A DNA stretch of 64,000 nt. Origin: Bifidobacterium avesanii. GTDB taxonomy: Bacteria; Actinomycetota; Actinomycetes; Actinomycetales; Bifidobacteriaceae. The notes under the pieces were generated by a model that was not told the origin of the DNA, ran no database searches, and worked only from the letters and a program-made list of their open reading frames with translations. The position numbers were made by a program, and so were the translations under genes. Below are positions 54,081-62,448 of the stretch, piece by piece (within the stretch, counting starts at the first letter, position 1; the number at the start of each line of letters is the position of its first letter). The stretch is taken from positions 34,701 through 98,700 of the forward strand of contig NZ_WBSN01000010.1 in assembly GCF_009299475.1 (NCBI RefSeq), read 5' to 3'.

Positions 54081-54190
54081 AACTTACGGGCTCAAAACGA
54101 CAAAATCTGCAATTCCAAGCGTCAAACCCCCGCGTTTGCGTCCTTTTCGCGCTTGGAATCCCGGATTTCGTCGTTTTGGGCCCGTAAGTT
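54081..54190. repeat. 110-nt inverted-repeat element, family D copy 1
   Basis: AACTTACGGGCTCAAAACGAC, AAATC and ATTCCAAGC pair with GCTTGGAATCCCGGATTTCG, TCGTTTTGGG and CCCGTAAGTT. The core carries CAAACCCCCGCGTTTGCGTC. The second copy (59149-59260) is in opposite orientation, judged from the core. Confidence 0.85.
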
Positions 54191-54335
54191 GGGGTGCGGA
54201 TCATGGGATGCGCGGCGTGGAAACTGTGGTGCCGGATAATGGGGCGGCGGCTTGTGGATGCCGGGTGCGTTGGGGCCGTTCCGAAACGGCCGACCGCGCA
54301 AATTCCATGGCAAATGAATGCGACACGCCGAAGCA

Positions 54336-54349
54336 AGAAATCGATTTCA
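54336..54349. promoter_or_regulatory. LacI-type operator of ABC importer 2 (class TGAAATCGATTTCA)
   Basis: AGAAATCGATTTCA, nearly the same as 60709-60722. Confidence 0.65.
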
Positions 54350-54401
54350 TGAAAATAGATCACATTCGGGATGTTGGAACAACGTTGTACAGTAGGGGTG
54401 C

Positions 54402-54415
54402 TGTAATTGGTTACA
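54402..54415. promoter_or_regulatory. LacI-type operator of ABC importer 2 (class TGTAATTGGTTACA)
   Basis: The perfect palindrome TGTAATTGGTTACA, just after TACAGT (54388-54393). It belongs to the LacI 1 class. Confidence 0.7.
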
Positions 54416-54512
54416 TCCTTTAACTATCAATCAAATACGGCCGATATTGGAATGTGAATAAAGTGCCCGGCATTGTCCTGTGCCAATACCTGAGCGTCGC
54501 GTGAAAGCTGGT

Positions 54513-54526
54513 TGAAACCCCTTTCA
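54513..54526. promoter_or_regulatory. Third operator-like palindrome of ABC importer 2
   Basis: TGAAACCCCTTTCA lies just upstream of TATGAT (54532-54537). Confidence 0.6.
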
Positions 54527-54648
54527 TGCGGTATGATTAAGTCATCCGGTTCAACGAAGGGCCGGCAAGAAGATTCAAGGAAGATCTTTGGATTATTGCT
54601 CCAGTTGGTTGTCGGGGCGGTAAGCAAAGGAAAACGGGAGGAATGACA

Positions 54649-55983
54649 ATGTTGTCCACCAAATCGTTCAATCGTCTAACTAAGGGTGTGGCCGTGGTGG
54701 CCGCGCTGGCCTCCACCGTCGGTCTGGCCGCCTGCGGCTCGTCCCGCGCCGCGACCGCCGGAGGCAAGGACAGCGCCCGCTTCCTGTACGCCACCGGCGA
54801 CGAGACCTGGAACGCCACCGTCAAGGCGATCGTGGACGCCTACAACAAGCTGCCCAACAAGGTGGGCACCGTGGTGGCCGAGCCGATTCCGTCCGGCTCC
54901 GACTACGCCACCGCCATGAAGACCATGGACGCCACCGGCAACTGGCCCGCGATCGTGGACATGCGCGACACCGTCACCTACATCGAGGCCGGCAAGCTCG
55001 CCCCGATTCCGCAGGAGGTCACCTCCCTGGTGGACGACGACGCCTACAGCGCCTACAAGGACGGCAATGTGTACCTGACCCCGTCCACCGCCAACAACGG
55101 CGAGCTCGGCTTCGGCATCGTCTACAACAAGCAGTACTTCAAGGACAACAACCTGTCCGTGCCCACCACGTGGGACGAGTTCATCAAGCTCATGCAGACC
55201 ATCAAGGCCAAGGGGCAGACCCCGCTCGCCACCGCCGCCGGCGAGGTGTGGCCGTCCGGCCAGCTGTGGAAGCCGATCGCCTCCGAGACCTTCGCCAAGC
55301 ACTCCGCCAAGGACGGCGGCTTCTGGGCCGACGTCAAGGACGGCAAGGCCCAGGTGGCCGACCTCAAGGACGACCTGACCAAGCTCAAGGACATCATCGA
55401 CAACTACACGCTCAAGGGCTGGCAGTCCACGCTCGACGCCCAGACCACCACGCTGCTCGTCAACAACCAGGCCGTCATGGCCACCACGTCCTCCGGCCTC
55501 GGCCGTCTGCGCGACATCAACAAGGTCAAGCCCGACTTCGACGCCGGCTACTTCCTGATCCCGGATTCCGAAGGCAACTTCAACGTGCTCAAGAACTCCG
55601 TGGGCGACTCCAGCCAGGGCCTCGCCATCTCCAAGCAGGCCAAGGACAACGGCAAGCAGTACGACATCGCCGTGGACTTCCTCAAGTACTACTACTCGGT
55701 TGACGGCGCCAACGTGATCGAGAAGTCCGGCACCATGTCCCCGCAGATCAAGGACTCCAGCAAGGTCACCCGCAACACCGAGATCCCCGGCTCCACCGAC
55801 TACTACGCGCTGCTCGACAGCCCGAAGCTGAAGTGGTACGTGAACGAGACCCCGTGGAAGACCTTCTCCACGTTCAACACGTTCTTCCGCCAGTCCCGCA
55901 TCGCCATGCAGGACAACCAGTCCTCGATCGACGACACCATCGCCAAGGTGCAGGCCGAGTTCGACAAGGACATCAAGGGCTGA
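54649..55983 (+). CDS. ABC sugar-binding lipoprotein 2 (family 1)
   Basis: A 444-residue binding protein. The lipobox is LAAC with C29 after a hydrophobic signal. The mature part has GIVYNKQYFKDNNLSVPTTW and ISKQAKDNGKQYDIAVDFLK, characteristic of carbohydrate family 1. ATG 54649 is preferred to 54643 because GGGAGGA then has a 7-nt spacer. Two permeases follow. It is not close in sequence to the first binding protein, so a different ligand is likely. Confidence 0.92.
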   Translation: MLSTKSFNRLTKGVAVVAALASTVGLAACGSSRAATAGGKDSARFLYATGDETWNATVKAIVDAYNKLPNKVGTVVAEPIPSGSDYATAMKTMDATGNWPAIVDMRDTVTYIEAGKLAPIPQEVTSLVDDDAYSAYKDGNVYLTPSTANNGELGFGIVYNKQYFKDNNLSVPTTWDEFIKLMQTIKAKGQTPLATAAGEVWPSGQLWKPIASETFAKHSAKDGGFWADVKDGKAQVADLKDDLTKLKDIIDNYTLKGWQSTLDAQTTTLLVNNQAVMATTSSGLGRLRDINKVKPDFDAGYFLIPDSEGNFNVLKNSVGDSSQGLAISKQAKDNGKQYDIAVDFLKYYYSVDGANVIEKSGTMSPQIKDSSKVTRNTEIPGSTDYYALLDSPKLKWYVNETPWKTFSTFNTFFRQSRIAMQDNQSSIDDTIAKVQAEFDKDIKG

Positions 55984-56086
55984 TCGGGACGATCCCCGAA
56001 CGAGCCGACCATGATTGCGGGTCCGCGCCCACCGCGGGCCGGGCCCGCAGCCATGGAAGCCCCGTGAGCAGAAAGGATTCAAGGAC

Positions 56087-57052
56087 GTGAGCACGTCACT
56101 TTCCGTCGCCGCGACGCCGTCGAAGACTTCGCACAAGTCGGATTCCGCGGCCAAGTCAAGCACCATGAGCGCCGTCCAGCGCCGCAACCGCTGGATGATG
56201 TTCTTCTTCATCCTCCCGATGCTGGTCGTGTTCCTCGCGATCGTCATCATCCCGTCGCTGCAGTCCATCCAGCTGAGCTTCACCGACTATGACGGCATTT
56301 CCCCCACCTACAACTACGTGGGCGTCGACAACTACCATGAGATCATCACCTCCGGCCGCTTCTGGAACGCCGTGAAGAACACCCTGATCCTCGGCATCGG
56401 CTCGGCGTTCATCATCAACGTCATCTCGCTGGTGATGGCCCTCCTGCTCGACCGCATCCACCACTTCTCCGGCTTCTTCCGCACCATCGTGTACCTGCCC
56501 TCGCTGGTGAGCGCGTTCATCGCCTCCACCATCTGGAAGTACATGCTCAACTACAACTTCGGCGCCGTGAACTCCATCCTCAAGAAGGCGGGCCTCGAAG
56601 GCTGGGTGCACGACTGGCTCGGCGACTCGCACATCGTGGTCTGGGTGCTGCTGTTCCTCATCTGCTTCACGCTGGGAGGCAACACCACGCTGATCTACCT
56701 GTCCAACCTGCAGTCCGTGCCGCAGGAGCTCGTCGAGGCTGCCGAGGTGGACGGCGCCTCCGGCTGGCAGGTGTTCCGCCATGTGACCTGGCCCATGCTG
56801 GCGGGTTCCGTGACCGTGAACTTCACGCTGTCGCTCATCGGCGGCTGGGTCATCTTCGACCAGATCCAGGTGCTGACCGGCGGCGGTCCGGGCTTCGTGT
56901 CCGAGACCATGGCGTTCTTCATCTACCGCCTCGGCTTCGGCGAATACCGCGCCGGCTTCGGCTCCGCGGCGGCGGTGCTGCTGTTCATCATCGTCATGAT
57001 CACCACCGTGATCACCAACAAGTACATGCGCGGAAGGGAGATCCAGGCATGA
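56087..57052 (+). CDS. ABC sugar importer permease 2a (MalF-type)
   Basis: A 321-residue permease with about six helices and the EAA loop EAAEVDGASGWQVFRHVTWP. The Ser/Thr-rich N-terminus precedes the first helix (WMMFFFILPMLVVFLAIVII). GTG 56087 follows AAGGAC; the frame is open further upstream without support. It overlaps permease 2b by 4 nt (ATGA). Confidence 0.92.
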   Translation: MSTSLSVAATPSKTSHKSDSAAKSSTMSAVQRRNRWMMFFFILPMLVVFLAIVIIPSLQSIQLSFTDYDGISPTYNYVGVDNYHEIITSGRFWNAVKNTLILGIGSAFIINVISLVMALLLDRIHHFSGFFRTIVYLPSLVSAFIASTIWKYMLNYNFGAVNSILKKAGLEGWVHDWLGDSHIVVWVLLFLICFTLGGNTTLIYLSNLQSVPQELVEAAEVDGASGWQVFRHVTWPMLAGSVTVNFTLSLIGGWVIFDQIQVLTGGGPGFVSETMAFFIYRLGFGEYRAGFGSAAAVLLFIIVMITTVITNKYMRGREIQA

Positions 57053-57939
57053 GCGCGTCAATCGCGGCGGCCAAGTCCGTCAATTCCAAGCCCGCCAAGG
57101 CCAAGAAGCAGAAGGAACCCTGGAAGGTCAGCGAGATCGTCTGCATGGTCGTTACGGCCATCCTGTTCTGCATCGTCGCCTACCCCGTGTTCTATGCGTT
57201 CCTGCAGTCGTTCCGCAGCTACTCGGAGATCACCATCGACCCGATGGGCATGCCCACCCACTACAACCTCGACAACTACGTGCGCCTGTTCCAGGAGACC
57301 GACTTCCTCGCGGCCACCATGAACACCGTGATCATCACCGTGGTCACGCTGGCCATCCTGTGCGTCATCCTGCCCATGGCCGCGTACGGCGTCGAGCGCA
57401 TCGGAGGCAAGCTGTCCGGCTTCTTCTACCTGCTGTTCATCGCCGGCCTCATGATCCCGTTCCAGGTGCGCATGATCCCGCTGGTGCGCATGTTCGACAT
57501 GATGGGCCTGTACTCCACGCTCGCGGCCGTGATCCTGGTGCACCTCGGCGGCGCCGCCGGCTTCGGCATCCTGCTGTACTGCTCGTTCATCAAGGGCGTG
57601 CCGATCGAGGTCGAGGAGGCCGCGTCCATCGACGGCGCCGGCAAGCTCCGCACCTTCTGGCAGGTGGTGTTCCCGATGCTGCTGCCCGTGACCTCGGCGT
57701 TCATCATCACCAACGCGCTGACCTTCTGGAACGACTTCTTCATTCCGCTGGTCATGCTCGACTCCACGTCCGCCGGCACGATCAACGTGGCCATCAACCG
57801 CATGGTGGGCCTGCTCACCTCCCAGTGGGAGCTCATCTACACCGGCGCGATCATCTCCCTCATCCCGTCCATCATCATCTTCGCCGCCTTCCAGCGCTAC
57901 TTCATCAAGGGCATGGCGGTCGGAGCCGTCAAGGGCTGA
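57049..57939 (+). CDS. ABC sugar importer permease 2b (MalG-type)
   Basis: A 296-residue permease with the EAA loop EEAASIDGAGKLRTFWQVVFP and the C-terminal end GMAVGAVKG. It is coupled to permease 2a. Its last codons are echoed in the tandem repeats downstream (57940-58270), a sign of slippage or duplication at the gene end. Confidence 0.92.
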   Translation: MSASIAAAKSVNSKPAKAKKQKEPWKVSEIVCMVVTAILFCIVAYPVFYAFLQSFRSYSEITIDPMGMPTHYNLDNYVRLFQETDFLAATMNTVIITVVTLAILCVILPMAAYGVERIGGKLSGFFYLLFIAGLMIPFQVRMIPLVRMFDMMGLYSTLAAVILVHLGGAAGFGILLYCSFIKGVPIEVEEAASIDGAGKLRTFWQVVFPMLLPVTSAFIITNALTFWNDFFIPLVMLDSTSAGTINVAINRMVGLLTSQWELIYTGAIISLIPSIIIFAAFQRYFIKGMAVGAVKG

Positions 57940-58270
57940 GCTCTGGCGAGCCCAGCCCTGGGCCGGAAGCCCGGTGGGCTTCCGGCAGGCTCCGACCCGG
58001 ACGGCCACTACGGCCGTCCGGGCGGCGTTGAGTCTCGCCGTAGGCGAGTCCGCAATTGCAAGGGCCGAAGGTGGAGCCGTGAAGGGCTGAGGCCATCAAG
58101 GAAGCCCGGTGGGCTTCCGACTGGCCTCAGCCTGAGCGCCCACTACGGGCGCGAAGGTCGGATTGAGCCTCGCCCGTAGGGCGAGTCAGTAATTGCCGGG
58201 GCCGAAGGCGAGCCGCCAAGGAATCCTAGTGGGCTTCCGACTGGCCTCGGCCTGAGCGCCCGCCAGAGGC
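57940..58270. repeat. Three degenerate ~130-bp tandem units after permease 2b
   Basis: Units begin near 57940, 58065 and 58200. Each has GGAAGCCC(G)GTGGGCTTCC-like hairpins, GCCTCGCC(C)GTAGG(G)CGAGTC and AATTGC(A/C)(A/G)GGGCCGAAGG. The second unit starts with GGAGCCGTGAAGGGCTGAG, which copies the last codons and stop of permease 2b. No gene is seen. Confidence 0.75.
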
Positions 58271-58275
58271 CATCC

Positions 58276-58309
58276 ACTCTGCCTCCCCGTCAGAGGAGGC
58301 AGAGTTTTT
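58276..58309 (+). terminator. Strong rho-independent terminator after ABC importer 2
   Basis: ACTCTGCCTCC pairs with GGAGGCAGAGT across a short loop and is followed by TTTTTC. Confidence 0.93.
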
Positions 58310-58350
58310 CATCGAAGAAGTTCTATCATTAATGCGCGAAAGGGGCCGTT

Positions 58351-59040
58351 ATGAACATTTTCGCCAAGGCCGGTCAGGCCATCCGCCGTTTCGTCGCCTA
58401 CGATTCGCCGGTGTCACAGACCGTGCTCACCGTATGGGGCGTGTTCGTGACCGCCGTGTGCGCCTGGCTGTTCCTGCTGCCCCAGCTCGCCTTCGAGCTG
58501 CTCGTCGGTTGGCAATCCACGCATCTGGCCCTGTGGCTCGGCACGCTGAGCCTCATCACGGTCGGCCCCATGCTTCGCGGTCTGCTGACCGCCTCCACGG
58601 CCATCCTTGCGGAGAAGGGGTATCCGAGCCATCTGGCGCGCGGCTTCTTCGACGCCATCCGCAAGGCGCCCCGTGCGCTGTGGGCGCTGTGGGCGATCTC
58701 GTTCCCGGTCGGACTGTTCGTCGCGTATGACGTGGCCCTGGCCGCCGGCTCCGCGGCTCGCATGGTTCCGGCGATCGTGCTTGGCGTGCTGATGGCGTTG
58801 CTGCTCGCGGCGGCGGGCGTGCTGGCGCAACCCAGTTGGAGCGTGGTCGAATTGGTCACCGCATCGCTGACGGCCATGGCGCGGCGCGTCTGGCTGCCGC
58901 TGACATGGCTGTTCCTGCTGGCAATCTGCCTGCTGCTCACGCGCATCCCGCTGCTCGGTCCCACCGTCGCCCTGTTCGTTCCCGCGCTGTGGGGGCTGGG
59001 CGTGGCGCTGGTCAACGGCATGTGGCGCTTCGGTCGGTGA
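58351..59040 (+). CDS. DUF624/YesL-like membrane protein
   Basis: A 229-residue membrane protein with five to six hydrophobic segments; the start MNIFAKAGQAIRRFVAYDSP resembles DUF624 (YesL) proteins. YesL genes often accompany sugar ABC importers and pectin-degradation clusters, though the activity is unknown. The assignment is by pattern and location. AAAGGGG precedes the ATG. It has its own promoter region after the terminator. Confidence 0.7.
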   Translation: MNIFAKAGQAIRRFVAYDSPVSQTVLTVWGVFVTAVCAWLFLLPQLAFELLVGWQSTHLALWLGTLSLITVGPMLRGLLTASTAILAEKGYPSHLARGFFDAIRKAPRALWALWAISFPVGLFVAYDVALAAGSAARMVPAIVLGVLMALLLAAAGVLAQPSWSVVELVTASLTAMARRVWLPLTWLFLLAICLLLTRIPLLGPTVALFVPALWGLGVALVNGMWRFGR

Positions 59041-59148
59041 CCGCTGCGGGGAGGCTGGCGGCTTGGCTTAAGGCTTGACGCCGCGCCGTTGCAGGTTGGT
59101 CTCCCTGACCGGCTGGTTGCCGTGCGGGGTGTGACGGTCCGCCATTCC

Positions 59149-59260
59149 GAATTGCGGGCCCAAACGGACGAAATCTGCTGTTCCAAGCGCGAAAAGGACG
59201 GAAATGCGGGGGTTTGGCGCTTGGAATTCCGGATTTCGTCCGTTTCAGCCCGCAAATTGC
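59149..59260. repeat. 112-nt inverted-repeat element, family D copy 2
   Basis: GAATTGCGGGCCCAAACGGACG, AAATC and TTCCAAGCGC pair with GCGCTTGGAATTCCGGATTT, CGTCCGTTTCAGCCC and GCAAATTGC. Its core (GCGCGAAAAGGACGGAAATG) is the reverse complement of the core of copy 1, so the two copies are oppositely oriented. Confidence 0.85.
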
Positions 59261-59317
59261 GGCTTGTGCGCGGTGGCTTGTGTGCGATGACGGCGCATGC
59301 TGTACGATTCACCATGT

Positions 59318-59336
59318 TGAGAAATCGGTTTCACAT
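59318..59336. promoter_or_regulatory. LacI-type operator before the second MFS gene
   Basis: GAGAAATCGGTTTCAC keeps the AAATCGGTTTC core of the 41779 and 43586 sites but has a mutated left half. Confidence 0.6.
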
Positions 59337-59378
59337 CGGTTTCGTTTCGAGTTCATGCCGAGGGCAAAGGAGTCATTC

Positions 59379-60671
59379 GTGGATAGGCGATCGGCGACGG
59401 CGGGGCGCGTGCGAACATCGGGGGATGCGGAGGCCCCGAACGCTCCCGGGCGGGACGGGCGGTTCCCGTGGCGGTCGGGCCTGAGCCTCATGGTGGGCGG
59501 CGCCGGTTGGATGTGGGCGTTCACGTCTCTGCACGCCGTGCTGCTGCCGGCCAAGATCCAGCTCATCGACCCGGTCAACAAAATCTCCATCGTGGCCATG
59601 GTCTCCACCGTCACCATGCTCATCTCGCTGCTGGCGGGCATGGGCGGGGGCATGCTGTCCGACCGCACGCGCACCCGCATCGGTTCCCGCTCGCCGTGGC
59701 TCATCGGCGGCGTGATGCTGGGCACCGCGCTGCTCGCGGCGTTCGCGTTCTGCGACAGTCTGCCGGTCGTGCTCGCCGTGTGGTGGGCATACGGCGCCGT
59801 CTACAACGTGATGTTGTCCGCCGGATGCGCGTGGCAGCCCGACCAGGTGGCCCCGCGCTGGCGCGGCACGGTCTCGTCCATGTACGGCGTGGGCCGGCAG
59901 TTCGGCCTGCAGGGGGCGCAGATCGTCGCGGCCATGTTCGTCACGAACATCAGCCTCGGCGTGGTCGTGGCCCTGTGCGTGTTCGACGTGCTTTCGCTGG
60001 CCGCCGTGGCCATCAACGGCGAGCGGTCCAACCGCGACGCGCCGCGTCCCGCGAGGACGAACGGGGGACTGCGGTCTCGCTTGGCCATGTTCCTGCCTCC
60101 CGCGCACGCCGGACGCGACTATTGGCTGGCGGCGGTCCTGCTGTTCCTGTGGATGCTGCCCGGCGGCATCGGCCTGTACCGCCTGTACACGCTCACCGAT
60201 TACATGGGGCAGTCGGATCAGGCGGCCGGCTGGTGGATCGGCGTCATGTCCGTTCCGGGGCTCGTGCTGGCCATTGGCTTCTGCGCGGTGTCCGGGCCTA
60301 TCGCCGATCGGTTCAGCAGCGTGAGGATCCCGCTGGCGCTCGCGATCTTCTCGGTCGGCCTGCCGTGCTGGCTGCCGTTCTTCGTGCCCACGCCAATGGC
60401 CTATGCAGTGTATTTCGTGCTCTCCTCGTTCGGCGGCGGCATCTTCACCGCGCTCGACCAGTCGATCATGGTCGACGTGCTGCCGAATCCGACCACGCGC
60501 GCGCACGATCTGGCCTTCCTCAATGCCTGCGGGGCGCTCGGCAACCTCTGCGCGCCGCTGCTTGCCGGGGCTTTGGTGAAGGCGTTCGGCTACGCGAGCC
60601 TGTTTCCCATGGGGTTCGCGGTGCTGACCGCGGCGGCGGCGTGCGTGCTGTGCTTCCGGGGCATTCGATGA
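59379..60671 (+). CDS. MFS permease, probable oligosaccharide transporter (copy 2)
   Basis: A 430-residue transporter of about 12 helices, a clear paralog of 41873-43141. Shared blocks are HAVLLPAKIQ, VSTVTMLISL, CAWQPDQVAPRWRGT and LPPAHAGRDYWLAA. The substrate may be related to that of copy 1. GTG 59379 has AAAGGAG six nt upstream; ATG 59355 would add eight residues without a ribosome site. The beta-helix hydrolase follows under its own operator. Confidence 0.88.
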   Translation: MDRRSATAGRVRTSGDAEAPNAPGRDGRFPWRSGLSLMVGGAGWMWAFTSLHAVLLPAKIQLIDPVNKISIVAMVSTVTMLISLLAGMGGGMLSDRTRTRIGSRSPWLIGGVMLGTALLAAFAFCDSLPVVLAVWWAYGAVYNVMLSAGCAWQPDQVAPRWRGTVSSMYGVGRQFGLQGAQIVAAMFVTNISLGVVVALCVFDVLSLAAVAINGERSNRDAPRPARTNGGLRSRLAMFLPPAHAGRDYWLAAVLLFLWMLPGGIGLYRLYTLTDYMGQSDQAAGWWIGVMSVPGLVLAIGFCAVSGPIADRFSSVRIPLALAIFSVGLPCWLPFFVPTPMAYAVYFVLSSFGGGIFTALDQSIMVDVLPNPTTRAHDLAFLNACGALGNLCAPLLAGALVKAFGYASLFPMGFAVLTAAAACVLCFRGIR

Positions 60672-60708
60672 TCGGCTGCACTTTACGCACGTGTCGAAGT
60701 TGAATTTG

Positions 60709-60722
60709 TGAAATCGATTTCA
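60709..60722. promoter_or_regulatory. LacI-type operator before the beta-helix hydrolase
   Basis: The perfect palindrome TGAAATCGATTTCA, 59 nt before the start codon. It matches the 54336 site. Confidence 0.8.
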
Positions 60723-60780
60723 TACACTGTAGGCGATACAACGTCGTAACGGTCCCGGCCCGTTCCCAGTGAGGTGAGCG

Positions 60781-62319
60781 ATGGTGCCGAGCGTGAGAAA
60801 GGATGCGGAGATGCGCATTGAATGCTATTCGGCGCCCGTGGGTGCCGTGCTGCAGCGCGACTGGCGCGTGCGCGTGAGGCCGGTCGCCGTTGCGGATGGC
60901 GGCGCTGCTGGCGGTGATGGGGAATCCGCATGGCGCGAACTGCCCGTCTACCGCGTCAAGGTAGACATGCACGACGTGCACGCCGCGTCGATGGCGTACT
61001 TCGACGCCGATTTCGCCGCCGGCCCGGTCGAGGTGGAGGTGACGCCCGCCGGATGGAACGCCTTCTACACGGCGGAGGTGCGGCCGCTGAGCCTGGGCAT
61101 CGAGCCGACCGTGGAGCCGCGGGCCGTGCGGTTCGTCATCGACCGCCCGCTGAACTGCTCGGTGGAGATCAATCGCAACCGCATGGGCAACCTGCATCTG
61201 TTCGCGGGCGATCTTGCCGAGATGGACGCGCTGCTGGGGCCCGATGCGAACGGGCGCGGCTTCGACGTGACGGTCGAGGGCAATCCGAACGGGCCGAACA
61301 CCTTCGGGCGGGACGCCCTGTGGCGGGTCGAGGCCGCGCGGAAGCCCGGCCGTCCCGTGCGCGTGCTGGTGCGCCGCGCGCATTACTGCATCGAGGACTG
61401 CGTGATGGACCTGCCGGACGACGTGGAAATCGTGCTCGAGGGCGGCGCGGTGCTCGACGGTGCGTTCCGCATCCGGGGGCGGCGCAACGTGGCCATCCGG
61501 GGCCGTGGGATGTTCTACCAGGCCGACTTCAAGCGGTTCAGCGGCCTGAGCGGCGTGACCATCGCGCAGTCCGAACACGTCACGGTCGACGGCCCCGTGT
61601 TCGTCAACCCGCCGCACTACACCGTCATGCTCGGCGCGAGCTCGGACGTGACGATCCGCAACGTCAAGTCGTTCAGCTGCGAGGGGTGGAGCGACGGCGT
61701 GGACATGATGGCCTGCCGCGACGTGACGGTCGAACGCTGCTTCCTGAGGACCTCCGACGACTGCATCGCCGTCTACGGCTCGCGCTGGGAGTACCGCGGC
61801 GGATCGTCCGACGTGACCGTGCGCGACTGCGCATTGTGGTCCGACGTGGCGCACCCCATGATGATCGGCACGCACGGCGACCACGAACACGACGGCGACG
61901 TGCTCGAGCGGCTGCATTTCGAGAACATCGACGTGCTCGAGCACAACGAGTACCAGGACAATTACTTGGGCGTCATGGCGATCAACGCGGGCGACGCGAA
62001 CACCGTGCGCGACGTGACGTGGAGGCGCATCCGCGTCGAGCGCTTCCGCCACGGTCGCGTGATCGACATCGAAACCAAATGGAACAGGGACTACAACCCG
62101 CGTCCCGGGCGGCTGGTGGAACGCGTGCTCGTCGAGGACGTGGACGTGGCGTCCGGCTCGGGGGAGGAGACGTCGATCGTCGCCGGATACGACGCCGGCC
62201 ATCCCGTGCGGGACGTGACCATCCGCGGGTTCAGGCGCGACGGCGTGCCCTGCGGCGACGCGGCCGCCGTGAACGTGCGCGTCGGGCCGAACGCGGACGG
62301 CGTGCGGATCGAGGCGTAG
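60781..62319 (+). CDS. Right-handed beta-helix glycoside hydrolase (GH28/GH49-like)
   Basis: A 512-residue cytoplasmic protein. An N-terminal beta-sandwich (to about 180) is followed by a parallel beta-helix. Acidic residues in the catalytic positions are D305/D308 (GWSDGVDMM) and D326/D327 (TSDDCIAV). HPMMIGTHG and a late GYDAGHP follow. The N-domain and DDC pattern fall between GH28 and dextranase/isopullulanase-type (GH49) helices, so the substrate is open. The start is uncertain: ATG 60781 has GAGGTG upstream, and ATG 60811 (MRIECYSAP) has AAAGGA. Confidence 0.75.
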   Translation: MVPSVRKDAEMRIECYSAPVGAVLQRDWRVRVRPVAVADGGAAGGDGESAWRELPVYRVKVDMHDVHAASMAYFDADFAAGPVEVEVTPAGWNAFYTAEVRPLSLGIEPTVEPRAVRFVIDRPLNCSVEINRNRMGNLHLFAGDLAEMDALLGPDANGRGFDVTVEGNPNGPNTFGRDALWRVEAARKPGRPVRVLVRRAHYCIEDCVMDLPDDVEIVLEGGAVLDGAFRIRGRRNVAIRGRGMFYQADFKRFSGLSGVTIAQSEHVTVDGPVFVNPPHYTVMLGASSDVTIRNVKSFSCEGWSDGVDMMACRDVTVERCFLRTSDDCIAVYGSRWEYRGGSSDVTVRDCALWSDVAHPMMIGTHGDHEHDGDVLERLHFENIDVLEHNEYQDNYLGVMAINAGDANTVRDVTWRRIRVERFRHGRVIDIETKWNRDYNPRPGRLVERVLVEDVDVASGSGEETSIVAGYDAGHPVRDVTIRGFRRDGVPCGDAAAVNVRVGPNADGVRIEA

Positions 62320-62361
62320 TCGGGACGGGCGGCGGTAAGGGACGCGCCCCACGACAGCAAT

Positions 62362-62380
62362 CGATACATGAAATCGTTAC
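62362..62380. promoter_or_regulatory. Operator half-site before LacI 2
   Basis: CATGAAATCGTTACC keeps the TGAAATCG half of the class II sites but lacks a good right half. It lies about 80 nt before the start of the regulator. Confidence 0.4.
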
Positions 62381-62448
62381 CACGGCCAAAAGGCCTTATG
62401 ATGTAAGGAGTTGAACGAACGCTATGAAACACGCGAAGGAGCAGTGCC

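Larger units (their letters stand above)
53982..54648. other. 667-bp intergenic region with palindrome and four operator-like sites
   Basis: No gene is seen. It contains the 110-nt family D element (54081-54190) and operators at 54336, 54402 and 54513 before ABC importer 2. Confidence 0.75.
59041..59378. other. Intergenic region with family D element and operator
   Basis: No gene is seen in these 338 bp. It contains the 112-nt element (59149-59260) and the operator of the second MFS gene. Confidence 0.7.
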
